Assembly: GCA_050084515.1 (NCBI GenBank)
Contig: CM114272.1
Location: forward strand, 42,842,001 to 42,906,000
Direction of reading: 5' to 3'
Origin: Blasia pusilla
Taxonomy: Eukaryota > Marchantiophyta > Marchantiopsida > Blasiales
Length of the DNA stretch: 64,000 nt
Of this stretch, positions 20,111 through 32,900 are shown piece after piece; positions within the stretch are counted from its first letter, which is position 1; each line of letters starts with the position of its first letter. The position numbers and the translations under genes were made by a program. The notes below the pieces were generated by a model, which searched no databases, was not told where the DNA came from, and saw only the letters and a program-made list of their open reading frames with translations.

Positions 20111-23100
20111 CAAATGTAGTAGTTCAGGTGTCTCATGAGCTTGATTGTAACTCAATCTTCAATACTCCCCCTCAAGCTCATATCGATATCTCTAATGCCT
20201 AAATCCTTTCTAAACATCTCAAACTTATCTCTAGACAATGCCTTTGTAAATATATGAGCAATTTGCTGATCTGTACCTATATACACAAGATCAATTTCTC
20301 CTACAAGCACTTTCTCTCTGATAAAATGATAATGCACCTCAACATGTTTTGTACGAGCATGAAACACAGGGTTATTAGCAAGCTTGATGCTACTAATATT
20401 GTCTGCATATATTACACTAGGTCTTAAGTTACTAACACCAATCTCAACAAGTAATCAATGAAGTCACACCGCCTCACATTCTGCATTGGTTGCTCCTCTG
20501 TACTCAGCCTCTATTGAAGATAAAGCACTGTAGGTTGCTTCTTTGAAGCCCAACTTATAACTGCGCTGCCCAAAGTAAATGGATAACCAGTTGTGGAGTG
20601 TCGATGAGACACGATTTCTCCCCAATCAACATTTGTGAATCCATGTAATTGAGAACTTGGAGAAGGTTCAAATTGAAGCCTGAATTGAATAGATAATTTC
20701 ACATACCGTATAATCCTCCTCACAGCATTAAGGTGAGGTTTTTGAGGTGTTTGCATAAACTGGCTCACTAGGCCAACAACATAGCTCAAATCTGGTATGG
20801 TTATAGTTAGATAGATCAAACTTCCAACCATACGCCTGTACATATTAGACTCTGCAAGCATCTCTCCTTCATCCACTCTTAGCTTCATGCTTTGGTCCAA
20901 CGGTGTAGAGATTGGCTTACAAGCCGTCATACCATATTTTGAAAGCATATGAAGAGCATATTATCGTTGTAGTAACCACATGCTCTCTCCAACCTTGATA
21001 AACTCAATACCAAGGAAGTACTTGAGTTCTCCCAAGTCCTTCATATCAAATTCTGCTTGTAACTTAAGCTTGACTTGTTGTACCATTTCTTCAGTACTCC
21101 CAGTAATCAAGAGATCGTCAACATACAACACAATGAGAATTGTATGATCTTGTCCTCTCAAGACATATAACGAGGAGTCAGAATCACATACCCTAAAACC
21201 CAACTCTTATAGGACGTATGTAATCTTGCCATACCAAGCTCTTGGAGCTTGTTTGAGCGCGTATAGAGCTTTCTTCAACCAGCATACGCGAAATGGAAAC
21301 TTGGGATGCTTGTATCCAAGTGGTTGAGTCATATATACCTCCCCGTATAGATCTCCATTCAAGAAGGCACTCTTGACATCCATGTGATGTAATCTCCACT
21401 TCTTATTTACTGCAACTACAACCACTATTTTCGTAGTCGCCATCTTTGCAAGAAGGCTAAATGTTTCCTCATAATCAATACTATATTGTTGTGGATAGTC
21501 CTTAGCCACCAATCAGGCTTTGTATATGTTAATTGTACCATCTTGATTGCGCTTGATTTTGTAAACCCATTTGCAACCAATAGCTTCCTTACCGGAAGGT
21601 ATATCAACTAGCTCCCATATTTGTTGATGTCTTAATGCAGCAAGCTCTTCCTCCATAGATTCAATTCATTAAGCTTTACTTGTAGCTTCTTCAAACAACT
21701 CGACTCCTGCTCTTGAAGGGTAGTCATCATATATGCATGATGTGTCGCAAGGAAACCTTCATTTATGAATCTATGAACTGAATGTGTAACTCTACTTGAT
21801 CTACGAAGTTGTTGTTCAGAGGTAGATGCCTCTAATACCTAACTCGAGCTCTGACTAGTGTCAATAGACTGAATACGTACTCTTCCCGTCCATGGACTCA
21901 CATATTTAACTGATGAATCAATCTAGGACCTCTCCTAATCCTGCATTAGTACTTGGGGAAGTTGCAGACAATGTCTGTTGGTTTACAATCATATTCTCCC
22001 CCTCAACAGACAAGTTTAAAGGTGGAATAGGCTCAGATGGAGCATACCATGACTTTAGCTCATCAAAGACAACATCCCGACTAATAATAAGTTGCCTAGA
22101 GGATGGAATGTAGCACTTATACCCCTTAGTTCCATCAGCATAGCCAATGAAGATACATCTTTCAAACTTGGGGTCTAATTTTTTACGTCTCTTAGAAGGA
22201 ACATGAGCACAGCAAATACAGCCAAATACTATCAAAAAGGAAAAATCATGTTTACTTCCTATGAAGACTTCGAATGGAGTTTTATCATAAACTCTTGCTG
22301 TTGGAGTTCGGTTGATTAAGAAGACTTCACATGCTACAATCTCTGCCCAATACACCTTAGGCATATTTCTCTCATTTAGCATAGCTTGTGCCGCTTCAGC
22401 AATATGTCGATTCTTCCTCTCAGCCACTCCATTTTTTTGTGGAGTGTAACGGCAAGTCACTTGACATTTGATGCCATTCTGATGTAAATAGTCATCAAAC
22501 TCTATTGAAAGATACTCTCCTCCTCCATCACAATGCAATTTCATAATGTGTTGTCTAGTCTGCTTCTCTACTAGAACTCTCAATGTTTGGAACACTGAGA
22601 ATACCTTTGACTAGGCTTCAAAAAGTATACCCATATATACCTAGAGAAGTCATCAATAAATGAAACAAAGTACGGAAATCATTAAGGCTATGTTGTGATG
22701 TTGTCCACACATCACTGTGGATCAACTCCAATATCTTGGATGCTCTTCTACCTTGCTTTGGAAAAGGAAATCTAGCTTGTTTTCGAAATTGGCAAGCATG
22801 ACATACCTCTAACGTAGCAGGACTCACTAATTTAGGGAGTCCTATTACTATATTAGATGATGAAAGACTCTGTAATCTTTGAAGATTCATATGTCCAATT
22901 ATTTTATGCCACCCATTTACATCTGTGACTTGTTGGCCGGTTTGACCATACATTTGAATCTCTAGCATAGAAACATCTAATTTGAACATTCTTCCAGATC
23001 TAGTTCCTTTGGCTATCGTAGTCTTGTCATCCATTGTTTCAATGAAACAACCATATGCGTTAAACTTCACTTGATAACCCTATTCTATTATGTGTCCTCC

Positions 23101-23682
23101 AGAGATCAGATTTCTTGCAATGGTAGGAACATAGAGAACATTTCCAAGAGCACAAAGATCATATGATGTTATTGGAACTTTATCGGTATGAGTGATATGT
23201 TGTTGAGTGTCATCTCCTGTGAGCATAATTGCAAGATCTTTCACCGGCTCCAAACTCTTGAACCATTTTGCTTGTGAGGTTATGTGATTTGATACACCAG
23301 AGTCAATGTATCAATCTGTTGTCGAGTCTTTCTTGACCATTGCTCCCATATGATGAGTTATGACCAAGAGATGCTCCGTTTGTGAATGTAGTTGTTCTTG
23401 GTATTGCTCTTGGTGTTATTGCTCCACATAATTTTGTTGTTGTAAGGCTCATGTTCTCATATCTGCCTTCTTCTTAAAGCAAAACTTTGCATAGTGACCC
23501 TTTATCCCACAATAATTGCAAGATCCAGGGACCCTCTGCTGCTGATCTCGACCCCAACGGTTTCCACCATCACCACCTTGTGATTTTGTCTGGTACTGGT
23601 TCGTAGTTGATTGAGTGACTTTATATTGAGTGCCTCTTCCTCCATATGCTTGATATCCATCCTGACCATGAAAGTTTTTCTC
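20111..23682 (-). mobile_element. Ty1/copia element 1, truncated at both ends
   Basis: Minus-strand order: CCHC knuckle (CNYCGIKGHYAKFC, about 23520), GAG-pre-integrase (WHKIIGHMNLQRLQSL), integrase (DGGGEYLSIEF, then YTPQKNGVAERKNRHI), RT (HHMDVKSAFLNGDLYGEVYM and LYVDDLLITG) and RNase H (FHARTKHVEVHYHFIREKV). Integrase before RT makes it copia. The purine-rich tract and start of a 3' LTR are near 20150, but the LTR runs out at the CA repeat. The gag N-terminus is missing because another transposon begins at 23683. At least six frameshifts or stops break the frame. Confidence 0.85.
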
Positions 23683-26600
23683 GGGGGGGACACTCTATGT
23701 ATACCTCCTACATCACCTACGACGTTTTGGGGTCGGAAACCCCTAACTTATAAGTGAATTTTTTTTCCTCCCCCTTACTTACTTTAAAATCGCAATTTTT
23801 TAAAAATTATGACCCCTATATTTTGTTAAGCAAATTTGTGTCCTTGATTTGTTTAAGGGCTTGAAAGTAAAGATAAGTACCCCTTTGCGCAGCGGTCTTG
23901 TATTGTTGCACTTGATAATAGGCTATCAAAAGCTTTCAGCAATACCCAAGCCACTGCCAAACATAGTATGATATGTAAGGTGGAATTATCTGCATGTTTC
24001 CATTGAATCAATATTTAGTGCAACTTCCACTTTCCCCATTACTTTGACACCTATGACGGAGAGGAATTGAACCTCTGTATGGGCAGGATGCTCATATGGC
24101 CACACCGTCATCCCTCTAATCTATCCCCTCCCAAAACTAGCCTATCATAAACTCAGAAAATGACTTCACACTATAACATGCACATCACTTGGCAAAAGAC
24201 GACACGCTGCGGATGTAATCATTGATCACTCGTAAATCACTGTTATCCAATTCATATATCCTAGATGTAAGACTTGGTTTCATGGACAAGCTCACATTTG
24301 AAATTACCATTTCAATGTCAATATATTGGCCATCACATGCATCATATGTGAACAAGGTGTTGCTCTTATCTGTGCGCCGATACCAATTGCACAATATCGG
24401 ACAAACACTGCTTGTCTGTCCATCTTTTGGGACAGGTCGGTCCAAAAGATCAATAGGAGATCTACATCTATCCCATTAACTACCGTATTTTTGTTTGATG
24501 AATAAAATGCGACCTAATCAAAACTCTTTTGTAGGGACTATTCTGTTCTCATCCAAGTCTTTTTTTTTTCTCTTCTTTGACTTACTTGATCTAGTAGAAG
24601 ATCCAACTTGTGTAGTAGACTCAAACAAAATAGCTACATCACTTCCAATGTCAACATAACAAGTTGGGCAATCTAGATTACTTGGTTCTTTTGCCTTACG
24701 TGTAGTGTAATATGTTTTCTGTGACATCCGTGTTAGCCTATCTTTAGAAATGAAAGGATTGCAGGCCCAATCACTCACCAAAGTGGACTTGTAGTATATT
24801 CTGCCCTCAAATGTCACAGTAGGCACAACTTGACAAGGAGCTCCATCTGTGCACTCCTACAGAATTGAACTGAATACATGCCTTACCTCATGTCCCAATA
24901 TTTCTATCTCTATGGATAGATTGTTATCTGCATCCTCAGCCAAGTCCTCACCAATCATTCTAAACTCAACAAAGGTTGGTGCATCACTTTCCCAAGCATC
25001 AAGACTATTGAAATCCCTCTGCATTGGGTTATTAATTTTTGTTTCATCAACTCTAGACTCCTCGGGTGGGCAAGGGCCTACTGTTGGTCTATGTTCAACG
25101 AAATCCTCAGAGTCATCACATGCAACTGCCTCATTTATAACAGTAGAATCAGGCCACGTCTCTGCCTCCACATCTTGTGGATGCAACCACCAACGCCTTT
25201 GACATGTAGGCAAAGAGGACCTAGGAGACATACTCAACCTGCTCAATATTGATTTTGCTTCATCCAAACCCTCTTTAAGGGCATGAACTACCATCTCATT
25301 AGTCTGAATTAATGAATAGTCAAACAGATTAGAAGCATCTTCTCCTATACCTAACGGATGGAAAGTTCCCCACACGTGATCTTGCTTTGGATGAGACCGG
25401 CCAATCTTTAATCCTTCTGGTCCAAATTCCAAGCCAGCCAGTATATTCAACCCCACTGCACTATGCAACAAAGACCCAAAATCATAGTTCCGTTCATGGC
25501 CACTCATTCCACCTACCTTGTTGAAGAAGATCTCACAACAATCAGATCCTAGGAGGTGAAATGGAACTTGCAAGTATAGATACTTGTCACGGAAAGCACA
25601 CATTAGTAATACAATAAAATGGCAAGACATGTTGATATCATGGAAAGCTTGCACTGATATCATGTTCTTCTCTGTCACAAATCCTACACTCCTTGTCACA
25701 GAATGATCACCATGTCTCAGCCAAAGTCTCCAAAGTCAAAAGAACCACGACACTTTAGATGCCAAAACTACACAACTCCTCAAGTCATGCTTACGTGAGA
25801 AGAAAATATCAATGTAATTACCACAAACCTCCAAGTATAGTTGGGTCCCTAGGCTTCTGTCATGGCGAACATCCATTCTCTCAAACATATCCTGCAAACA
25901 AGCTTGCACTCTCTTTGAAGCAATTCGTTGAGGCCCAGCCCAATTTTGCCTATCAGTCCTATTCACATCATCTCACTTCAAGCCATGCTCGTGCATTTTG
26001 TAGTGGTTATAGACATTTGTCACATATGACAGAGATGCATGTTGATTTCCAAGGACACAAGTAGTTGAGCATCTGTCTAATGGATTAATTACTTTCTTCC
26101 CATTGTGAGCTGCATCTTAGTCTCCAAAGCCATATAGATCACCATTAGGAAGAATAGAGACAGAATATTGCCATCCTTCCCACCCCACACTATACCTACG
26201 TGCAGTAGAGTTAACACCCCTAAAATCCTCCATCATTAGTTTTCTACGACGAGCATCCCCGTCACTGGCATGTCCTAATAACGGTCCGACATCAAGCCGA
26301 CAATACTCATCCCACATTCCTTTCAGCTGCACCCACTGTTGTCTCACCCACTCTGCAATGAACTTGTTACACGTGGCAGTAACACAGATGGCCAATTTAG
26401 GCATAGATTCATGAAGAGGATTTACAATGACAACTCTTGCATACATGCCTTTACAATAACCCTAGAAAGTACTTACAATCTTGTGGTAGCTCTCATCACC
26501 CTCCCCGACCAGTACTTCCATTCCATATGAACATTGGTGTGCCTCTTTGGGTCCACAAAACCCAATCAGGGTATCATACTTGGCCTCCCATGTGTCAGCC

Positions 26601-28800
26601 ATGACTCTTTAATGTTAGGTTGTATTCACAAGGAAAAAATTGCTCAAAGGCTTATAATTTTTTGTATTGAATCTCAAACACTCACCTGGGCCTCTCCTTA
26701 ATCCTTGTTTCATCCTCTGCAAATATTACAGGGACATCTTCTTCAATTCCAAGAGTTTGCTTTGATGCAGACAAAATTCTTCCAACCTCCACGAATATCT
26801 CTTTGCGTAATCCAGCTCTGAAGGGTGGTAACTTGGCTCTATCTCGCTTCAATGTTTTTAGACTTGGTTCACCTAAGTTCTTCTTAAAGCAGTGGGCCAC
26901 TTGCCTACCACCAAATTGTAGCATTGCTTGGGCTATGGCTTTGGTTCTCTTACCGTACCTAAAACCCTTGGCAACCCTGGTTAGATTTCTAGCAACATCT
27001 GTCATGAAATCCCATAACCCTTCTTTGCCACCAAATGCTCCAGTCCTATGCCCATTCACTATATTCCTAAGGAACAGTCTCAGATCCTTCCTATCTGTAG
27101 CTACTCCTAACAATTCCTCTAGCTTCCTCCGCCTAGAACTCAAGGCAGCTACTTTGGCAGCATACTATGATAGAAGCCATTGTTGCTTTCTGAATGTGGA
27201 AGTTAAATTTGCAACGTGCTTTCTGTGCTCTAACTTGGTAAGACAATCCAACCATATCCCCCCACTCGTATCTCTGGCTCCTCTTGGCACTAAAGCTTCT
27301 GCTTCCCTGTGCATCCGACCACGGAAATCATCCAATCGCTTTAAGGACTCACATTTACTACACGTTAGGTTCATAAACCCGCCACCATTTTAAGACAACC
27401 TTTCACATTGCTTGTGTCTAAAACAACCATAAATGGTCACTATAGACTCTAGAGTAGGATTGTAAACCTGTGCAGAACAGGTTAACTCACAATCCCACAA
27501 GGCCCCTCCCTCTTGATCATCAAGAACAGCCTTGACATCCATCCGATCTCCTCTCCACTTTACCATTTCATCCCACGATCCCCAACAAAGCAAACTTAGT
27601 CCTGGATCTATTGCTGGATCTAACCCACCTTTCCCTGAAGAGCTCCCAACGTTGGACTTATCTCCTGTAAAGAACCTCAGGATTGATCCCTATGATGGGT
27701 GTTGATCCCTAGTATCTGCTTTCCTTGGTCTTCCTCTCTTCCCAGACCTCAATGCAATCTCCAGAGAAGCCTCCTTGACCTCAGAGGCATCCAAGTGATT
27801 CCGGCTAACCATGTGTTGTCTCAAATTATGATCCAAATTCAGTTTCTTTGGGCACATGTCTGTATGCAACTTTCCACAGACCCTACACCTGACCTTAAAT
27901 AGGTATGACATATTGGCATACTGAGGATCTGTGGGAGATGGTGTCACAAAGAACACCTCCCTATCACCCCCAACATCCTCATTCAATTGGGAGAAAATCT
28001 CTAGTCCTCTAGAGATGGCCTCACCATGATCAAAATGAGGTCTGTGAACAACATCACTAGGCTCCATCAATGATGTAGACAATTTTCTTCTCTTACAAAA
28101 ACTATCCTTGTGTTTCGGGTTAACTAGATGCTTTGTCTTAAAGTTGCTAAAGCAGTTTGCAATAGCTTTCATATTTTGGGAATTCTCTGCATTCCCATAG
28201 TTCACTCTACACTCCAAACACTCTAGGTATTCTCTGACATCTGTTCCATCATCCCATGTCCTCACCCTCCAATTGTGGTCTTTGTATCCATTCTTCTCAA
28301 CCCACTTCCCTAATCTGATGAACTCATCATTCCAGCATTTTGCAGCTAGATCTGCCATCAACATTGACTCAAACGAGGCCCGAACAGAACCTTGGTTTGA
28401 GATATCAATTGAACCCACCGGATGTGCCTCAATTTCAGTATGGTTCGAGACACGGAGCCGAGCCTTTACTGGTCTCGCTCTGATGAGACACGTGTGGTCG
28501 CAGAAGGCGAGAGGACACTTGCGTTGTCTTCCCACAAGGGCCTACAGGTAATTGTTGAATGACACCTACTATACCATACAATTCCATCAGCAGAATGACC
28601 TTCTCTGCATTCCGATGCGTTCTACCAAGGAGCCTGAAGTCCCAGAAATCAAAATCAAATTCCACAATTGTAGAACATTTCGAACGCAGATTTGCTAGTG
28701 TCTGCCCATCTAAGTAACCTAAGACACAAATAGGCTCATCATTCTCTCCTTCACCCCTCTTTTCAACCAATCTGATACTAGCTCTAGTACAGGTCAACAT
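23683..28800 (-). mobile_element. Unnamed transposon, copy A
   Basis: Its left boundary is set by comparison with copy B: both begin GGGGGGGACACTCTAT, copy A within a copia gag and copy B within a gypsy integrase. The copies then stay similar for several kilobases. Copy A keeps a stretch (about 24410-24850) missing in B. I could not find the right end, nor an inverted copy of the left end, up to 33 kb. So I cannot say whether it has terminal inverted repeats or which superfamily it belongs to. Confidence 0.7.
24185..28800 (-). pseudogene. Transposase-like gene of copy A
   Basis: From 28800 downward: an N-terminal region of unknown fold; a zinc-finger-like block (CRVCGKLHTDMC to HMVSRNH, about 27800-27880); an AT-hook-like RSGKRGRPRKA (about 27730); a Cys-pair region (LTCSKCESLKRLDDF); a basic helical region (DRKDLRLFLRNIVNGH); then VIFAEDETRIKERPR. 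A clean 89-bp intron (26607-26695, CAG/GTGAGT donor) follows. Next come VGPLLGHASDGDARRRKLMM, LYGFGD, NWAGPQRIASKRVQACLQDM, and a C-terminal half with an acidic region and a Lys-rich run (SKSKKRKKKDL). The Asp residues of AEDE and SDGD are the best catalytic candidates for a DDE-type nuclease. Stops at about 26455 (TAG), 26118 (TAA) and 25970 (TGA) disable it. Confidence 0.6.
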
Positions 28801-31293
28801 TGGAAATTATGGGGATACACACAGGAACCTGTTATACAAACCACAACAGAGAATACAACACCACAGATCAGATCCAAAGCAATTCTTTGCGAGAGGTTAT
28901 AGCATTTTGGACGCCATAGGAGTATACAAATTGATGTCACCTCCTTAATTTAAGATATTGCGTTTAAAGCCACCACGGGGAAAACATTTTCTTCTAAATC
29001 CTCAATCCTAAATCGCAAAATCTAGTGGCCAAACTTGCTAAATCAATTGACGTTAAAGTCTCGCATCTATTACACGAATATAGGTTTAATCTCAAGTAGG
29101 TACAGACTGGCCCTCTGGAATTATATGACGACGGCAATACACAAGTCGCCACTCACCAAAATTCCACCTGCCATTAACATCACAACCTTTATGCAAGTGT
29201 CTCTTGCCTCCTGGGGTTTGATCATAACACCAAGCACGGGGCATCTCGACTTCGCACTAAGTCATATATACCCGCTTTGATATATCTTGCGTCACACAAT
29301 GGACGCGAGCAGATGAGTGCATCAGGAGCAACAAGAGGGCTTTGCATTGTGTGAGCCTCGAGGTGAGCCTGCGAGAGTCCTCCGACAAGCAAGCGGGTCT
29401 TCACACATCTCGGATGATAAAAGGAATAACAATCCGGGTGAGCACACTTGGTGAGTCGTGTCTCAAACTCAGTATGCCCAACAACACGACCAACGAGCCC
29501 ACAAGAGAAACAAATGGCTCCGTCATCAACACATAGGTCACATACCCAAGGTCCACTCCAATCGTGATTTCAGGCAAAGACTTGAGGATGCACGTCTTAC
29601 CCTTGCCACTATCTGGGTTGGTGGGCATGCCACCTCCAATCCAATGAAAATGATGACCACAAGCACCATCACAAAATATAACATCACCTCCCTCATCACA
29701 AGAGAATCAGCATGGGGGATCCATCCGGTGATGCTCAGCATATGAGTACTGATCTAGTAGGGGAACATTTGCCATTGTGTATGTGTGTACGCAATTCTTA
29801 CCCACAGTAGAGAACAGTCACCCACGATGACTCTCTATGATGCGCAAAAAGGACCAGCAATCCACTAGTTGTCAAATCCAATGGCCTCCAATAGGGCAGT
29901 CACTTCCCTATGGTCTCCTTCAATACAACTTGCACAAATAGAACGCAAGCATGTGCAATCAGATTTATGCTGACAAGTTTTGGTAACACCAAAAATTTTC
30001 AACACATTCACTAGCCTATATGCACAAACCCGGTTTAGTAACATACTAGAATTGTTCACCACATTCAGAGCCTACTTGATCACATAAGGCAATACTTAAT
30101 GATTCTGATCTCTCCTGAAACTAAATTTGAAGCTCGGTTCTGTTGGTGGGAGGGGTGAACTGAGGAGTTGAAGCTGGACAACGCTGTTTTGAAAAACATT
30201 CATGGAAGAATGGTCCGGGGACAAGACCAACATGCCCAAGATGCTTGAACTGTCATAAATACCATTACCAAAGTAGCGGAAAAATGATCACAACATAGCA
30301 GCACGGAGATGTTGATCTCTCTCTATTCACTGTATATATGGGAGGGTGACAGGCTTCTTGGTTGACACTTGGAAGCTCTAGGGTCCATGGACGTAGGGCT
30401 ACAACATACACTACTTACTAAGTACAGTCTCTTGGTCTCTTGCAAAAAATTCTAACCACACAAAGTAAAAACATATGCTGATATTGCTAAATTGGATACA
30501 ACAGAACTGTTTATGTAATTCAGTAGCCTAAATTCAATGGCCAAAGAACATATGCTCGTCTACACTAGAACTGTTAAAAAAATCACAACACACTGAGCAA
30601 ATGTATATGTTGAGGAACTACAACCAGATGAACCACTCTATCTGTTCATGATACAAAAATCTTGTACAACTACTTTCCCAGATCTTTCCAAACTTTGAAT
30701 CCTTGATTATGGTTCAAATTCGCATGTTTGTTGTCAAAGAGAATTGTTCTCTGATTCCCTTCCTAACTCTCTCATGCTCATTTCTGATAAAGAAAATGGC
30801 AAAGGAAGATCAGATGCGGACACAAGTAGTTCAGTTGATCACTTGCTAGAATAGTTCAACCCATTCAGTCCTCTTGATTCATTGCCTCAATATGTTGCAC
30901 TGGTAAGTAATGTTTATTGGAGACACCAATCAGTTGAAGTAGATGGTATGATGAAGAGTTATAGCAAATCAACATCACCCACCCAACCAAGATATCTGCT
31001 CGAGCTTGAAAACAGACATAGCGAAGCTTCTCTAGTAGAACATGTCTACTCCTTGACTGTAAACGAATATGCAAGTGAAGTTCATCACTTGGTCTTTTCA
31101 TTGTTCTCACAGAACAATGAAAAGAACTGTGTTAATACACACACAATATAAACACACAAAAGTGTGTTTATACACACACTCAGTGGTGTGTGTAGAAACA
31201 TACTCCCCATGAGACGGTCTAATACATGCTGAAGATGGCCTATCATGTGCATCTGAGTTTGAAGAAGCCCCCGCCCACTTCATTTGGACCACA

Positions 31294-31374
<81 letters not shown>

Positions 31375-32230
31375 GATCTGAAGCTCAAATCGCAATATGG
31401 CATAGCTCTTGAAAGGGTTCTTACTGAAAGGGTACTTATGACTACTGGGTTTCTTACTGAAATTTGAATGGATGGGGCTTCTACGTGTGTCGTCTTTGGG
31501 CAATCCGAGATAGGTTATCAATTCAGTCAGACGTGGTAGAGTGCTCAACTTCTTGAAAAATTTGTAAACAAAATCTTTACTTTCCCCATTTATAGCCGGA
31601 TCATGATTCTCAGGTCCGCATACATGATGAAGAAGGTCATCTTGCCATAATCAATCACTACCGATCGCTAAGATTTCTATTGCTACAAGGTAATTGTTGA
31701 GATTCTTATCCCTACAGAGAAAAATCGCATGGCGAAACAAAATGGCAAGGATTTCAGAGTAGCAAGTTAACACGATCGCCAAAGCGGCATGCACTATGTG
31801 CTTGACAGTAGAGTGAAGACACAACCATTACAAGTACCAACTCAAGAGGCTAGAAAAAGAGGGTCCACATATGTCGCGACCCTCATGACTAAACAAGTGC
31901 CAAGCGAAACATCGGAACATTAGCGGTGTCGTATAGTAAAATCAACCAGTGTGTAAACTCCTTCGTCATTAAGTGTTAGATAGAGTTTCATTAGTATTAA
32001 GTAAATTGGCTTAGAAAAAGGAGATTCTTATGTTTAAACCTCTTTATGGTGCCTCTTTTATGCGGGCCCAACTTTAGGAAAAGGAGGTAATAAATAAAAG
32101 ATGACTTTATAAAAGTAAAGTAGTTGCTTTAATGAAAAGCAAAAGTAGTCTTGGTTGGTAGCTAGGTTAGTTGGGGTAATTTGGAAAATATCATGTGGGT
32201 AAAAGAGGATATTTTGGAAGAGATAAGAGG
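28801..32230. other. Stretch without recognisable genes
   Basis: Short ORFs on both strands between 29035 and 30062 show no domain I recognise; they overlap in several frames and look like chance. The unseen right end of copy A and the missing part of copia 1 should be here. A TG/CA-rich imperfect inverted repeat lies at about 31128-31195, next to the CT repeat. Confidence 0.35.
31297..31371. repeat. (CT)n microsatellite
   Basis: About 37 CT units without interruption. ORFs across it are artefacts of the repeat. Confidence 0.95.
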
Positions 32231-32900
32231 AAATCTACTTGTGTCAAAATGTGATTGGCTAAGCCTTGAGAGGAAGCCATGTGGCACAAGATAAGATAAG
32301 CTCTATTTTGTACTCTTGTGGATCCCTTGTGAGTATATAAAGAGGAGGGACCTTCAAGGGTTCATCACCTTCTATTCCACATCTTGCGTCTCTCGTGTCT
32401 CTCTTGAGTGTATGGCTTTGGGATTGCTTGCTCTTCCAATGAGAGTGGATCACCCCTCTTGGGAGAGTAACTTGATCATGGTCTATTCTTCGAGAGGTTT
32501 CTAGAGTGTGGTGTGTGTGTGTGTGTGGGGATGAGAAGTTTGTCACCGTAGAGGAGTTTAGTCATACTAAAATGACGGATGTTTTGGCTTGTTACTTTCC
32601 CAATGAGAGTGGATTACCCCTCTTGGGAGAATAACTCCGCCAAAACCCATTCTTGAGGAGAGTAGAGAATGTCTGTCAAGCATGGATAGGGGTGGAGCAC
32701 GAGGTGTGCCCGACTTTCCTTTCCTAAATCCTTACCATGACAAGGTACTCTTTGTAGATAGGCACTGGTTCACTCGCTATTTAGTTTATCACTTTGGGGA
32801 GGCGTTCATGAACCAGGTCATGCAATCTCCAACTCCGGTGATTCTTCCTATCGTCACATATGGAAGGACATGGGATTGTACTTTGTATGTCCTTATATAG
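32230..32900 (+). promoter_or_regulatory. Promoter-like unit with duplicated leader and short ORF
   Basis: GAGTATATAAAGAGG (about 32331-32345) is a good plant TATA box. The downstream leader holds a 36-bp sequence twice (32436 and 32600, two mismatches), starting CCAATGAGAGTGGAT, and a GT run. An ORF of 72 codons (32682-32897) begins MDRGGARGVPDFPFL and has no family I know. The arrangement could be an LTR and leader of an unrecognised retroelement; the sequence at 33.1-34.2 kb would fit as its non-coding tail. Confidence 0.35.

Noticed and set aside
26425-26460. A 28-nt intron suggested by GTAAGTAC after ..SYHKI in copy A
   Set aside because: Too short for a plant intron. Copy B reads through the same place as HKIVSIFQGYCK, so the GTAAGT is coding and copy A simply has TAG for CAG.
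29401-29741. Membrane-like ORFs in overlapping minus-strand frames
   Set aside because: Two hydrophobic frames overlap each other and a plus-strand frame. No family is recognised and no splice structure links them.
31107-31403. Arg/Glu-repeat ORF on the minus strand
   Set aside because: It is the translation of a CT microsatellite.
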